Shown in pieces: positions 35,581 to 43,244 of a DNA stretch of 64,000 nt. Within the stretch, counting starts at the first letter, position 1. Each line of letters begins with the position of its first letter. The notes under the pieces were generated by a model. It was not told the origin of the DNA, did no database searches, and saw only the letters and a program-made list of their open reading frames with translations. This DNA is from Solidesulfovibrio carbinoliphilus subsp. oakridgensis (GTDB taxonomy: Bacteria > Desulfobacterota > Desulfovibrionia > Desulfovibrionales > Desulfovibrionaceae): positions 2,617,001-2,681,000 of the forward strand of contig NZ_CM001368.1 of NCBI RefSeq assembly GCF_000177215.2. The letters run 5' to 3'. Both the position numbers and the translations under genes were made by a program.

Positions 35581-36776
35581 TAATAGTTGGTGGAGTATAT
35601 TATGAGCATTGCATGACGCCGTATATGCGCAACATATACGGGTCAGGTGGCAGGGCTGCTGTGGCGTTGTCTCGTCTTGACCATGGCTTAAAATTGTACT
35701 CGTATGCTTCTCGTCAAGTAGAAAAAGAATTTTCTGCAATAGCTCACTCTTGTAAGTTTGACTTTTCTCACACAAATAATGACCAGAAAATAACATTTTC
35801 ATATATACATCCTTTGTCCATTCCAACAATATGTCCACATCCGTTGTTGATCAAAAAGAATACTCCAATTTCGATAGCTGCTGAAATAGTTTTACGATAC
35901 GGCATGCTGGAGGGAGATGCAATTATTGATTCGCAAATAGCTGTCTATGATCCTCAGGACGCATATCTGCCAAAAATGTTTCACGACAATGGATCTAAGG
36001 CTGGAAAGTTGGCGGTGATTCTTAATAAACATGAAGGAAATTTGCTCACAGGCCTTGAAGATGAAAAAGAAATTGTTGCTAAAATTAGTCATGTGGACAA
36101 TGCCTCAGTTGTTGTTTTGAAAATGGGGCCGCGTGGGGCTTTAGTCTATGAGAGCGGAAATTATAATCTAATTCCATGCTTCCAGACAAATTCGATTTCA
36201 CCAATTGGTTCTGGGGATATATTTAGCGCGGTTTTTGCTTTCGAGTGGGCTAAAAACAAAAAGAAATCTATCGAAGCCGCTGAAAACGCATCTGGCGCAG
36301 TGGCTGAATTTTGCAAGTTGCCAGCACTGCCTCTTGCTACAATCAGGTCGCCTACAGAATTGGGGCTAAAGCCGATTGCTGAGAAGGACATCAGGAAAAA
36401 GCCACGAGTTTATCTAGCGGGTCCGTTCTTTACGCTTTCGCAATTATGGATGATAGAAGAGGCGCGAAATGCTCTCATTGATTTAGGCTTACAAGTCTTT
36501 TCGCCATACCACGACATTGGCGAGGGGGCAGGTGTCGATGTTGCTCCTAAGGATATTAAGGCAATTCGCGAATGTGACATTCTCTTTGCAATCCTCAGCG
36601 GGCAAGACCCGGGAACGATATTTGAAATTGGGTTCGCAAAGGCACTTGATAAGCCAGTAATTGTATTTGTTGAAAACGAAAAAGAAGAGGACCTAAAAAT
36701 GATTGAAGGCTCGGGGTGTTATGTTTTTAACGACTTCGTTGCGGCTGTGTATAATACTCGGTGGATGTTATGGTAA
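35577..36776 (+). CDS. PfkB-like kinase fused to a nucleoside 2-deoxyribosyltransferase
   Basis: 399 residues with two domains. Residues 1-255 follow the ribokinase/PfkB fold: GSGGRAAVALSRL (22-34), VVLKMGPRGALVYESG (179-194) and the catalytic-loop variant SPIGSGDIFSAVFAFEWA (208-225, Asp 214). Residues 278-399 match nucleoside 2-deoxyribosyltransferases: VYLAGPFFTLSQ, GLQVFSPYHDIG, CDILFAILSGQDPGTIFEIGFAKALDKPVIVF. The last includes the active-site Asp and Glu (E350). The protein should phosphorylate a sugar or nucleoside and break or remake an N-glycosidic bond. The start overlaps the preceding stop, and its end overlaps the QueC-like start. The fusion is unusual. Confidence 0.85.
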   Translation: MIIVGGVYYEHCMTPYMRNIYGSGGRAAVALSRLDHGLKLYSYASRQVEKEFSAIAHSCKFDFSHTNNDQKITFSYIHPLSIPTICPHPLLIKKNTPISIAAEIVLRYGMLEGDAIIDSQIAVYDPQDAYLPKMFHDNGSKAGKLAVILNKHEGNLLTGLEDEKEIVAKISHVDNASVVVLKMGPRGALVYESGNYNLIPCFQTNSISPIGSGDIFSAVFAFEWAKNKKKSIEAAENASGAVAEFCKLPALPLATIRSPTELGLKPIAEKDIRKKPRVYLAGPFFTLSQLWMIEEARNALIDLGLQVFSPYHDIGEGAGVDVAPKDIKAIRECDILFAILSGQDPGTIFEIGFAKALDKPVIVFVENEKEEDLKMIEGSGCYVFNDFVAAVYNTRWMLW

Positions 36777-37375
36777 AAAATAGTGCCATCTTGCTTTCTG
36801 GCGGCATGGACTCAACATCTTTGGCTTTCTGGAAAAAGCCTAATTTTGCCTTTACAATTGACTATGGGCAAAAAGCAGCTATGGCAGAAATACGAGCAGC
36901 GCGACAGGTGGCAAAGGAAATTGGCATCTCTCATGATACGATAGCCATAGATTGCTCCAGTCTAGGTTCTGGCGACATGGCAATGGCAGCCCCATTACCC
37001 AATGCCCCGTCGACCGATTGGTGGCCATTTCGCAACCAACTGCTTATTACATTAGCAGCAATGAAAGCTATTTGTAGAAATATCAATTTGCTATATATCG
37101 GACTAGTCAAGAGTGACTCGAGCTATAAAGATGGGTGTTCTGATTTTGTAGATAAAATTTCGAGGACATTATCATTTCAAGAAGGGAATATAGAGGTTAT
37201 GGCACCTGCTATTGACATGACTGCTGCCGAATTAGTGAACATGTCAAAGATTCCTAGAACATTATTGGCGTGGTCACATTCGTGCCATGTGTCTGACTTT
37301 GCCTGTGGCAGATGCAGGGGATGTAATAAACATCGTTTGGTAATGGAAGAATGCTATGGAAAGGAATCTTGTTAA
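36770..37375 (+). CDS. QueC-like 7-cyano-7-deazaguanine synthase family enzyme
   Basis: 201 residues. The ATP-pyrophosphatase P-loop SAILLSGGMDSTSLAFW (SGGMDS, 10-15), FRNQLLITLAAMKA and LLYIGLVKSDSSYKDG are QueC motifs. The zinc site is complete: Cys172, 179, 182 and 185 in SCHVSDFACGRCRGCNKH. QueC turns carboxydeazaguanine into preQ0 at the cost of ATP. From memory, QueC-like proteins also occur in the Qat and type IV CBASS defence systems. No queD, queE or queF is nearby, so routine queuosine synthesis is unlikely to be its role. ATG 36770 overlaps the previous gene. Confidence 0.88.
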   Translation: MVKNSAILLSGGMDSTSLAFWKKPNFAFTIDYGQKAAMAEIRAARQVAKEIGISHDTIAIDCSSLGSGDMAMAAPLPNAPSTDWWPFRNQLLITLAAMKAICRNINLLYIGLVKSDSSYKDGCSDFVDKISRTLSFQEGNIEVMAPAIDMTAAELVNMSKIPRTLLAWSHSCHVSDFACGRCRGCNKHRLVMEECYGKESC

Positions 37376-38054
37376 GCTTAATTCGCCAAGTCTACGAAGT
37401 CAAGCAGGTCTTTTCTCAGAATATAAATACGATGTTAAAAGTGTCGAATATTTAGAACATGTGAAGCGAACAGATGTTGTTAATATATTTGACCTATGCT
37501 CAACAAGAGCGACTGAGCGTATTTTTTACAAAACAAGTCGTGTTGATATCTCTTTGCTTTTTTGGTATTCATTTAAAAGTATTTGTACGCGAAAGGAATT
37601 TGACATAACGATTAAACACAAGGCGTTCCCTTCCGCCGGAGGTCGGCATTCTATTGATGTTTTGTATATAACGCATCATAATAATAGATGGAACTGTTTT
37701 CTGTATGATGACTGTGCACACGCCTTATGTTTACTTGATATAAATAATCGGCAAATTTTAAATTTTATCCATAAAATTTCTTCTGTACTTGACCCGCAAT
37801 TTGGTGATATAATTTGGTTTGTCTCACAAGATTTAAAATTGTCGTCAAAGTATGAAAACGCAGAAAGCCTGATTTGGAGAGATGCGGGCGTGGCATTAGG
37901 GCATTTGGCTTTTGTTGCTGAAGCCATTGGACTTAATTTTTGTCCTCTAGGCATTACTGGTGATAATGAAATAAGGGAATTGTTGTGTATTCCCGAAAGC
38001 TTATCTCCTGTTGGAGGATGTATCGTAGGGAGGAAAGGCCCTTACGAAAAATGA
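37356..38054 (+). CDS. SagB-type nitroreductase-like FMN enzyme
   Basis: 232 residues. RATERIFYKTSRVDISLLFWYS, then FPSAGGRHSIDVLYI (91-105), SLIWRDAGVALGHLAFVAEAIGLNFCPLGITG and SPVGGCIVGRKG follow the SagB-type dehydrogenase pattern of the nitroreductase superfamily (FMN-binding R and S-A-G-G-R). In RiPP clusters SagB oxidises azolines, but no YcaO partner is present here. Coupling to a QueC-like gene by a 20-base overlap suggests redox work on the same substrate or conjugate. Its stop overlaps the convergent glycosylase gene by 13 bases. Confidence 0.8.
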   Translation: MERNLVKLNSPSLRSQAGLFSEYKYDVKSVEYLEHVKRTDVVNIFDLCSTRATERIFYKTSRVDISLLFWYSFKSICTRKEFDITIKHKAFPSAGGRHSIDVLYITHHNNRWNCFLYDDCAHALCLLDINNRQILNFIHKISSVLDPQFGDIIWFVSQDLKLSSKYENAESLIWRDAGVALGHLAFVAEAIGLNFCPLGITGDNEIRELLCIPESLSPVGGCIVGRKGPYEK

Positions 38055-38785
38055 GTAGACACTGTCCTATGGGCAACCCGCATGTCTGCCCACATAATAG
38101 CATCTAAGGTTGAAGCTTTGGTCTTTATCGATTCTGCAAAATTCAGAAATTTCTTTTCAAGCTGAAAATAGTCTGAGGCAACACTATCTTTGGTGGAGAA
38201 AAAACCAGCGATCAGCCCTGCTCTAAATATATGTACGTCGAGGATAGCGACTTCATCCGATCCCAACCAATTACGTGTAATCCATGAAGCTGTTTTTGGC
38301 CCTATCCCGATTAGCTTCAATAGCCATGAGCGCATCGTTAATGGGTCATCAAAGTTAGAATCTATTTGATGATATTTTACAATGGCATTGTTAATGTATT
38401 TAGCTTTCTGTTTAGCAAAACGATATTTTACCTTTTTCCCTTTTATGTCTATGGGCAGACTCAATATGTTGTAAATAGTTTCCATAGAACACCCTGAATG
38501 ATCAAAACAATTTTGGCGTCGAACTTCATAAAAAGCAGCCATTCCTACTTCGGCTGGGATGCCGAAGCCTCCTAAAATACAAGCAACTATCTCTTCCAGC
38601 AATGTGTTGCCTAGTCTATGAGTAGTTATATATTTTTCTCTTCTGCATGCTTGGTAGGCCCAGTAAGCAGGAGTAAATACCTTCTCGCATTCTCCCCAGC
38701 GTATTCCTGGCATTACTTCCTCTTCAGGAGATGGAAGAGTTAAGGAACGAACTTGCCCTTCTTCAAGGTATGTTAATACTTGCAT
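38042..38785 (-). CDS. OGG-like helix-hairpin-helix DNA glycosylase/lyase
   Basis: 247 residues. The HhH-GPD core is LLKLIGIGPKTASWITRNWLGSDEVAILDVHIFRAG. It has the catalytic Lys (K164) and Asp (D183) in the positions used by OGG1-type 8-oxoguanine glycosylases. The C-terminal Fe-S cluster of Nth/MutY is absent. OGG-like genes are known ancillary genes of type IV CBASS (from memory). ATG 38785 is preferred; a TTG at 38800 inside the end of the methylase gene is possible. Coupled to the methylase gene upstream on this strand. Confidence 0.85.
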   Translation of the reverse strand: MQVLTYLEEGQVRSLTLPSPEEEVMPGIRWGECEKVFTPAYWAYQACRREKYITTHRLGNTLLEEIVACILGGFGIPAEVGMAAFYEVRRQNCFDHSGCSMETIYNILSLPIDIKGKKVKYRFAKQKAKYINNAIVKYHQIDSNFDDPLTMRSWLLKLIGIGPKTASWITRNWLGSDEVAILDVHIFRAGLIAGFFSTKDSVASDYFQLEKKFLNFAESIKTKASTLDAIMWADMRVAHRTVSTHFS

Positions 38786-38789
38786 TTTT

Positions 38790-39464
38790 TCAGTTCTCAA
38801 TTATAGGGTCAACATTTTCTTTTAGTGTGGATAAAATAGCATTTACTTCAACAATTGGCATTGACATGAGATTTTTTATGATTCTCTCCCGTTTTCTTCT
38901 TATTCTTTCCCTCTCTCTAAAATTATTGCCTACATATTTGTAGTCATGTAATTTTTTTGGCTTTTCAAAATTATACCAAATATATTCTTCTCTAACATCA
39001 GTGTGTGTCTTTGCCTTGAATTTGTGAACATTCCAATACTTTAACTTGTCAGAATATAGATCAGAATAATATCCTGATATAATGACTTTACTCGGAATAG
39101 ATAGAACAAAGTCTAACAACATAATGTGATCATTTAGGCTGTAATCGTGCTTATATACTTTTCTGCGTCGTCTTGTCAGTGGATGGTAAGGAGGATCAGC
39201 ATATATAACGGTCTCACTGTCTAATTTAAGTTTTTGCAGCGCAGATATTGCATCGTCGTTAATTAATTTGCATAAACTATCTTCACTTTTTTCCCACTTT
39301 TGAATTACCGACGGGTTAATATCTATTCCGATTTGTTCTGTGGATGCCTTTTTATTCCGCATGACGGCTCCTCCCCCAAGGTGAGTCTCGATGTATCTCG
39401 TGTGGGGAGGGATAAGATTAATGATTTGCGCAAAGCAAACCCCTTTTCCTCCGTCAAATCGCAT
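38790..39464 (-). CDS. Dam-family (D12 class) DNA adenine N6-methyltransferase
   Basis: 224 residues. RFDGGKGVCFAQIINLIPPHTRYIETHLGGGAVMRNK is the SAM-binding motif (usual FxGGGA). IGIDINPSVI and catalytic VIYADPPYHPLT (DPPY, 90-93) follow. Shorter than Dam (about 270), with a reduced target-recognition domain. AT-rich codons. No restriction endonuclease is adjacent; it precedes the OGG-like gene, so it may mark or protect DNA in that system. Confidence 0.88.
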   Translation of the reverse strand: MRFDGGKGVCFAQIINLIPPHTRYIETHLGGGAVMRNKKASTEQIGIDINPSVIQKWEKSEDSLCKLINDDAISALQKLKLDSETVIYADPPYHPLTRRRRKVYKHDYSLNDHIMLLDFVLSIPSKVIISGYYSDLYSDKLKYWNVHKFKAKTHTDVREEYIWYNFEKPKKLHDYKYVGNNFRERERIRRKRERIIKNLMSMPIVEVNAILSTLKENVDPIIEN

Positions 39465-39692
39465 GCCTTGATCATCGTCAAATTTGGCGATGAGGTCAAG
39501 TTTTTTTCTGGTTGGCTCTGAAAATGAGGGACTTTCGACTTTCCCGTGGGTACATGAGAGGCAATGGCCTTCCCGGGAGGGAGGCCATGAAGGACACGGA
39601 TCTGTGACTCTAGGATCTTGCGGTTAAGCGTCCATGAAGAAGAAAAAACGAAACTAGATATTCACATTTATCCCGGTATACGTCCTGTATGG

Positions 39693-41288
39693 TTACCTAG
39701 TTTCCTCCATCTCGTTTTTTAGATGGTTGTTCCACCTTATGGATCTTGACGCCTGTCTATAATGTCGTTCAATCGATTCAGCAGCAGTTTCAATTTTTTG
39801 TATACAATGGTCAATCGTTTCAAATGCTGTGAGAATCCATGTTGTTGAATAAGTATAGAATTGATCTGTTCCTGAAGATGGTTCAAAGTATTTAAGTGCG
39901 TAGCTAGTGCGTTCTGCTGGCTGGCCTGGATTGTTCCCTGGACTTCCTGTGCTTGTCGCAGCTCCCGTTCCAAAACACTCAGAGTATCCGTGAGAGTACG
40001 TTCTATTTCGGTCATGACCTACTCCAGTTTTACGGCTTGCTGTTTGCCCACCGTCCAGCCTGTGTGGGCCGAAGTTTTCGGCGGCAGGATGATGAACCGG
40101 CCATCCTGGTTCTCCAGGAGTTTCAACCCCCAGGTCCGCTTTTCCAGTTGGCCGACGGTGTTCTCCAGCTCGGCTTTGCTCGCATTGAGGCTCTGAATCT
40201 CCCCCTGTAAGGCCAAGACCCTGTTTGTGATCAGGGTCACCACGCCCCAGCCGCCCAAAGCGGTTCCCATCAGCAAGGCCATGCTCAGGAGCAGGGCTTG
40301 CAGCCATCTTTTTCCAAAGGCCCAGCTCAGGGTTTGGCAGCGTGAGGCGATGCTCTCTTCCAGCTTCCCAAGCTTTTCCTGGATAGCGGCTTCGGTTGTA
40401 CGCAGCGCGGCGGTCGATGACTGCCGTAAGCTCTCGCTCAAAGCGTTGAATTGCTGCCGGGTCAGGGCTTCGAGCTCCTGCCGGTCCTGTTCGGTCTTGG
40501 CCCGCATGCGCTCGGCCAGGGAGGCCAGCGAGTTGCCAGTGTTCGGCATAGATTCCCCCTTTGAGGCGAAGCTTTTCGCCGCTGGCAGGGTCTTTGACGG
40601 TGACGTAGTCCTTGCCCGCCCTGTTGATCTCCAGGCCAGCCTCCCGTAGCGCCGCAAGAAGCTCGGAGCGGTTTGTAACCTGCCCCTCTTCGATCTTCAT
40701 GAGCAGGAAGGCGTGGACGGCGTCCTTGGCCTCCGCGCGTTCGTCCTTGCCGGGTGTTGTTCCCCACCGAATTAGACGGGCTTTATGCAGGTCCGCGTGT
40801 TCCGGCGTGCGCAGTCGGGCTCTGGCCGGATCGTCCGGCCTGGCCCAACCTTCGCGGTGATTGTGCAGGTCCCGGAACACGTCGAAGTGTTTTTGCCACC
40901 CGGGCGGGCAGGGATTGAAGGCCTTGCCGCTTGAGAGCTCCACGCGTGGGATGACGAAATGGAGCTCATGATGCCCGGCATGGTGATGCCTCACCCAGAG
41001 AATATTGCGCTGGTCCGGCTCCAGGCCGGCAAAGGCCACGGCCTCGAAGTCGTCCATGACGCGCGTTTCTTGCTTGGGCGTCACGACTTCGTCCGGATGC
41101 CAGGAAAGGACCCCGGCCGTGAACTTCCATTTGGTGTCCAGGGAGTCGATCAGCTCTCGCGTTAGCTCCGGATCGCCGCGCAGCACTACCGGCGGATGTT
41201 TGTCCCGGTCCGGGTAGTCCGGACGCACAAGATAGCGCGTCGGCCCATCCCCGGCCCCCTGGCCGTGCGGGAAGACCTTCATGTACAT
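39693..41288 (-). CDS. mobA: ColE1/MobP-type relaxase
   Basis: 531 residues. The N-terminal relaxase domain (about 1-290) begins MYMKVFPHGQGAGDGPTRYLV. It has VLSWHPDEVV and the metal-binding ILWVRHHHAGHHELHFVIPRVEL (histidine triad). The remaining part is low in recognisable structure because mobB and mobD are encoded inside it in another frame, as in ColE1 mbeA. It should nick the island origin of transfer and pilot the strand. ATG 41288 lies just past the mobC stop. Confidence 0.88.
   Translation of the reverse strand: MYMKVFPHGQGAGDGPTRYLVRPDYPDRDKHPPVVLRGDPELTRELIDSLDTKWKFTAGVLSWHPDEVVTPKQETRVMDDFEAVAFAGLEPDQRNILWVRHHHAGHHELHFVIPRVELSSGKAFNPCPPGWQKHFDVFRDLHNHREGWARPDDPARARLRTPEHADLHKARLIRWGTTPGKDERAEAKDAVHAFLLMKIEEGQVTNRSELLAALREAGLEINRAGKDYVTVKDPASGEKLRLKGGIYAEHWQLAGLPGRAHAGQDRTGPAGARSPDPAAIQRFERELTAVIDRRAAYNRSRYPGKAWEAGREHRLTLPNPELGLWKKMAASPAPEHGLADGNRFGRLGRGDPDHKQGLGLTGGDSEPQCEQSRAGEHRRPTGKADLGVETPGEPGWPVHHPAAENFGPHRLDGGQTASRKTGVGHDRNRTYSHGYSECFGTGAATSTGSPGNNPGQPAERTSYALKYFEPSSGTDQFYTYSTTWILTAFETIDHCIQKIETAAESIERHYRQASRSIRWNNHLKNEMEETR
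39737..40015 (-). CDS. mobD: MobD/MbeD-like protein nested inside mobA
   Basis: 92 residues, wholly within mobA in a different frame. MTEIERTLTDTLSVLERELRQAQEVQGTIQASQQ and HLQEQINSILIQQ form long amphipathic helices like MbeD of ColE1. GGAGTAGGTC before ATG 40015 gives a ribosome binding site. It starts 3 bases after the nested mobB stop. Confidence 0.65.
   Translation of the reverse strand: MTEIERTLTDTLSVLERELRQAQEVQGTIQASQQNALATHLNTLNHLQEQINSILIQQHGFSQHLKRLTIVYKKLKLLLNRLNDIIDRRQDP
40019..40549 (-). CDS. mobB: MobB/MbeB-like membrane-anchored protein nested inside mobA
   Basis: 176 residues in a frame different from mobA. MPNTGNSLASLAERMRAKTEQDRQELEALTRQQF is the MbeB pattern (relaxase-stabilising N-terminus). 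A coiled coil follows, then one membrane helix (LQALLLSMALLMGTALGGWGVVTLI, about 82-106), then a second coiled coil (LALQGEIQSLNASKAELENTVGQLE). AGGGGGA precedes ATG 40549. MbeB-like proteins tether the relaxosome at the membrane. Confidence 0.75.
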   Translation of the reverse strand: MPNTGNSLASLAERMRAKTEQDRQELEALTRQQFNALSESLRQSSTAALRTTEAAIQEKLGKLEESIASRCQTLSWAFGKRWLQALLLSMALLMGTALGGWGVVTLITNRVLALQGEIQSLNASKAELENTVGQLEKRTWGLKLLENQDGRFIILPPKTSAHTGWTVGKQQAVKLE

Positions 41289-41662
41289 GGTGTCTCCCTG
41301 AAAGCTTTTGACTCCATGGAGGAAGAGGGTTCTTGCCGCTCGCCTTCTCCCGCGCCTGCGCCTCGCTTGAGGGACCTCTCGATGCTCAAGAGGGTAGCCA
41401 AGACCTGAATGGCCTCTGCACGGCTTTTGTACGTATTGGCCCACCTGGCTAGTTGGTTCAAGTTCGCACCCACTCGGGCAAGCTGGCGAACGTGCTCCTT
41501 CTCCAGGGGTGTTTGGCGAAGGCGGTAGTCCATGGCGCGTTGGCGGATGAAATCCGTCACGGTCTGGCCCTGGGCTTGCGCCTTGGCCGTGATCGCTTCC
41601 TTCTCAGCCGGGGTGACGCGAAGCTTGATCCAGGCTGTCCGGCTCGGAGCCTTTTCTTTCAT
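41279..41662 (-). CDS. mobC: MobC relaxosome accessory protein
   Basis: 127 residues. RTAWIKLRVTPAEKEAITAKAQAQGQTVTDFIRQRAM is a ribbon-helix-helix domain. LARVGANLNQLARWANTYKSRAEAIQVLATLLSIERSL is the MobC signature that binds near oriT and opens the strands. ATG 41662 is chosen; the upstream extension is low-complexity. The stop lies 7 bases before the mobA ATG on this strand. Confidence 0.88.
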   Translation of the reverse strand: MKEKAPSRTAWIKLRVTPAEKEAITAKAQAQGQTVTDFIRQRAMDYRLRQTPLEKEHVRQLARVGANLNQLARWANTYKSRAEAIQVLATLLSIERSLKRGAGAGEGERQEPSSSMESKAFRETPCT

Positions 41663-41822
41663 GGCGTCACCTGCCTTGATGCCTTTGGCAGGGGTCGAGG
41701 GGGGCGCAGCCCACCCGCCAGCCCCGGCAGGGGGCACCGCGTCAGCGCGTGCCCACAACGGGTAGGCTGGCTCTGCGACATGCCGCCGATGCGCGCAGGC
41801 TTCCCGCAACTACATACCGATG

Positions 41823-41896
41823 GCGAAAAAAGCGAAATAAGCGAAATAAGGTTCACGCGAGACTCCTCCTTTCTTCGCTTATTTCGCTTTTTTCGC
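41823..41896. repeat. Perfect 23-bp inverted repeat, 28-base spacer (oriT or terminator candidate)
   Basis: Arms 41823-41845 and 41874-41896 are exact complements built of repeated GCGAAA units (AAGCGAAATAAGCGAA). It overlaps the last codons of the DUF3987 gene and lies 160 bases upstream of mobC. A second G/C-rich imperfect dyad (GGGCACCGC ... GCGCGTGCCC) lies nearby at about 41728-41755. Confidence 0.6.
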
Positions 41897-43244
41897 TTAA
41901 TTCGCGCAGAGCCAGGATGATCCGGGGACGGCCTGCGTTTTTGAGCTTGGTGATGGTGATGCGCTGTTGCGCTTCGAGTTGCTGTAGCAGAGGTTTGAGG
42001 CGGTCGCGGGGGACATGCCTGCTCAGGACGGTGCTTAGTTCGGTGGCCGTGAGTGGGCCGGCCTTGAGCGCTTCCAGGATCTTATCCTCCAGCGGGTCCG
42101 TCGCCCGGTCTCCGAAGATGTAGCGCGCCGAATCCTGGGCATAGCGCCACATGACAAGGGCCGCTTGCAGGTGGGGCTCCTCGATTTTCCCCTGAGCGTC
42201 CAAGAGCGCATAGAGGAGAGCCAGACGGAGGGTTTGGGCTTCGGCCCGGTTGATAATGCTCCCGGCCAGTCCCGTGTGCTCCTGGGAGAGCTCTGGGTAG
42301 ACGTGTCGCCAGAGCTCCAGTGCTTTCGTCGTCATGGTCATGACGCCGCGTTGCTGGGCTTGTCCCACGCACCGCCAAAGCTCACGCTGCAAGGGCGCAA
42401 GCTCTGCGTCCGGCATCCGTGAAGGCAGGGCGACAAGTTTCGAGCGCCGGGCGCATATCCAGAGGAAACGGTTGCCGAAGCCATTCACGGCCTGCACCTC
42501 TCCCAAACACACGGCGAGCTCCTGCATGGTGATGTGGGTGATGATGCTGATGTGTGCGCCGCGCACCAGGACGGGGTTGTTCTTGGTCAGGGGGGCATAG
42601 TCGCCGGAATCCCAGAAGCAACGGATGCCCATGGAGAGCGTGTTGCCTTCCCGTTTGGTGCAGGCAAGGGCGCTGGCAAACTCCTCGTCCATGATGACGA
42701 GCCTTTTGTCTCCCTTTTCGCGGACCGGTTCGGCAGGGTTCTGACGCTGTCTCCGTTCCCGCTCTTCATCGCTTTCGTCGCGCACATGATGGGCCAGCCC
42801 TTCTCCTGTTGAGAGCGGGCCGCCACTCTCTCTGGCGGGCAAAGGGACCCCCCAGATCTTCAGATCAGCGGGCAGGCAGTGTTCCCGCCCAAAGAGCTTC
42901 GCCACGGGATGTCGAGAGGTTCCTTTGCGGGCCTTGCTGGTGCTGCCGCAGATGACGGCAAAGAGGCGCGGCGAGTGGACGGTCTCGCCCACATAGAGGT
43001 GCGGGCCTTTATCGGGCGCATAGCCGTAGACCTCCGCTCCGAAACGCACCAACGCCGTGATGCAGACCGCCGCCGGATCAGCTTCGCTGTCACGCGTCGC
43101 CAGCCGCACAAACTCGCCCAGGATGCCCGGGCAGGCGTCAAACGAGAATCGAGGCCACTCCTTGAGGTTGAGGCCAATGGGATCATCCGGTGGGGCCTCT
43201 TGGCGTGTGCAGGGCAGCGAAGAGACCAAGGGCCTGCCGCTCAT
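41853..43244 (-). CDS. DUF3987-family (YfjI-like) protein
   Basis: 463 residues. WPRFSFDACPGILGEFVRLATRDSEADPAAVCITALVRFGAEVYGY and RLFAVICGSTSKARKGTS (P-loop-like) are of the type seen in DUF3987. RLVIMDEEFASALACTKREGNTLSMGIRCFWDSGDYAPLTKNNP and the C-terminal winged-helix-like part (ILEALKAGPLTATELSTVLS) complete it. DUF3987 proteins are typical of integrative and mobilizable islands and are thought to act in replication. Its start overlaps the AlpA-like stop (ATGA). Confidence 0.75.
   Translation of the reverse strand: MSGRPLVSSLPCTRQEAPPDDPIGLNLKEWPRFSFDACPGILGEFVRLATRDSEADPAAVCITALVRFGAEVYGYAPDKGPHLYVGETVHSPRLFAVICGSTSKARKGTSRHPVAKLFGREHCLPADLKIWGVPLPARESGGPLSTGEGLAHHVRDESDEERERRQRQNPAEPVREKGDKRLVIMDEEFASALACTKREGNTLSMGIRCFWDSGDYAPLTKNNPVLVRGAHISIITHITMQELAVCLGEVQAVNGFGNRFLWICARRSKLVALPSRMPDAELAPLQRELWRCVGQAQQRGVMTMTTKALELWRHVYPELSQEHTGLAGSIINRAEAQTLRLALLYALLDAQGKIEEPHLQAALVMWRYAQDSARYIFGDRATDPLEDKILEALKAGPLTATELSTVLSRHVPRDRLKPLLQQLEAQQRITITKLKNAGRPRIILALRELSEKSEISEERRSLA

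Noticed and set aside
35161-39464. Naming the cargo block as Qat or type IV CBASS
   Set aside because: A QueC-like gene is shared with both and an OGG-like gene with the latter. But no CD-NTase, CBASS effector, QatA-like ATPase or TatD-like DNase is visible in or beside the block.
39650-39704. GAAACTAG ... CTAGTTTC inverted repeat after mobA
   Set aside because: Only 8-bp arms 39 bases apart and no T-tract; too weak to call a terminator or recombination site.
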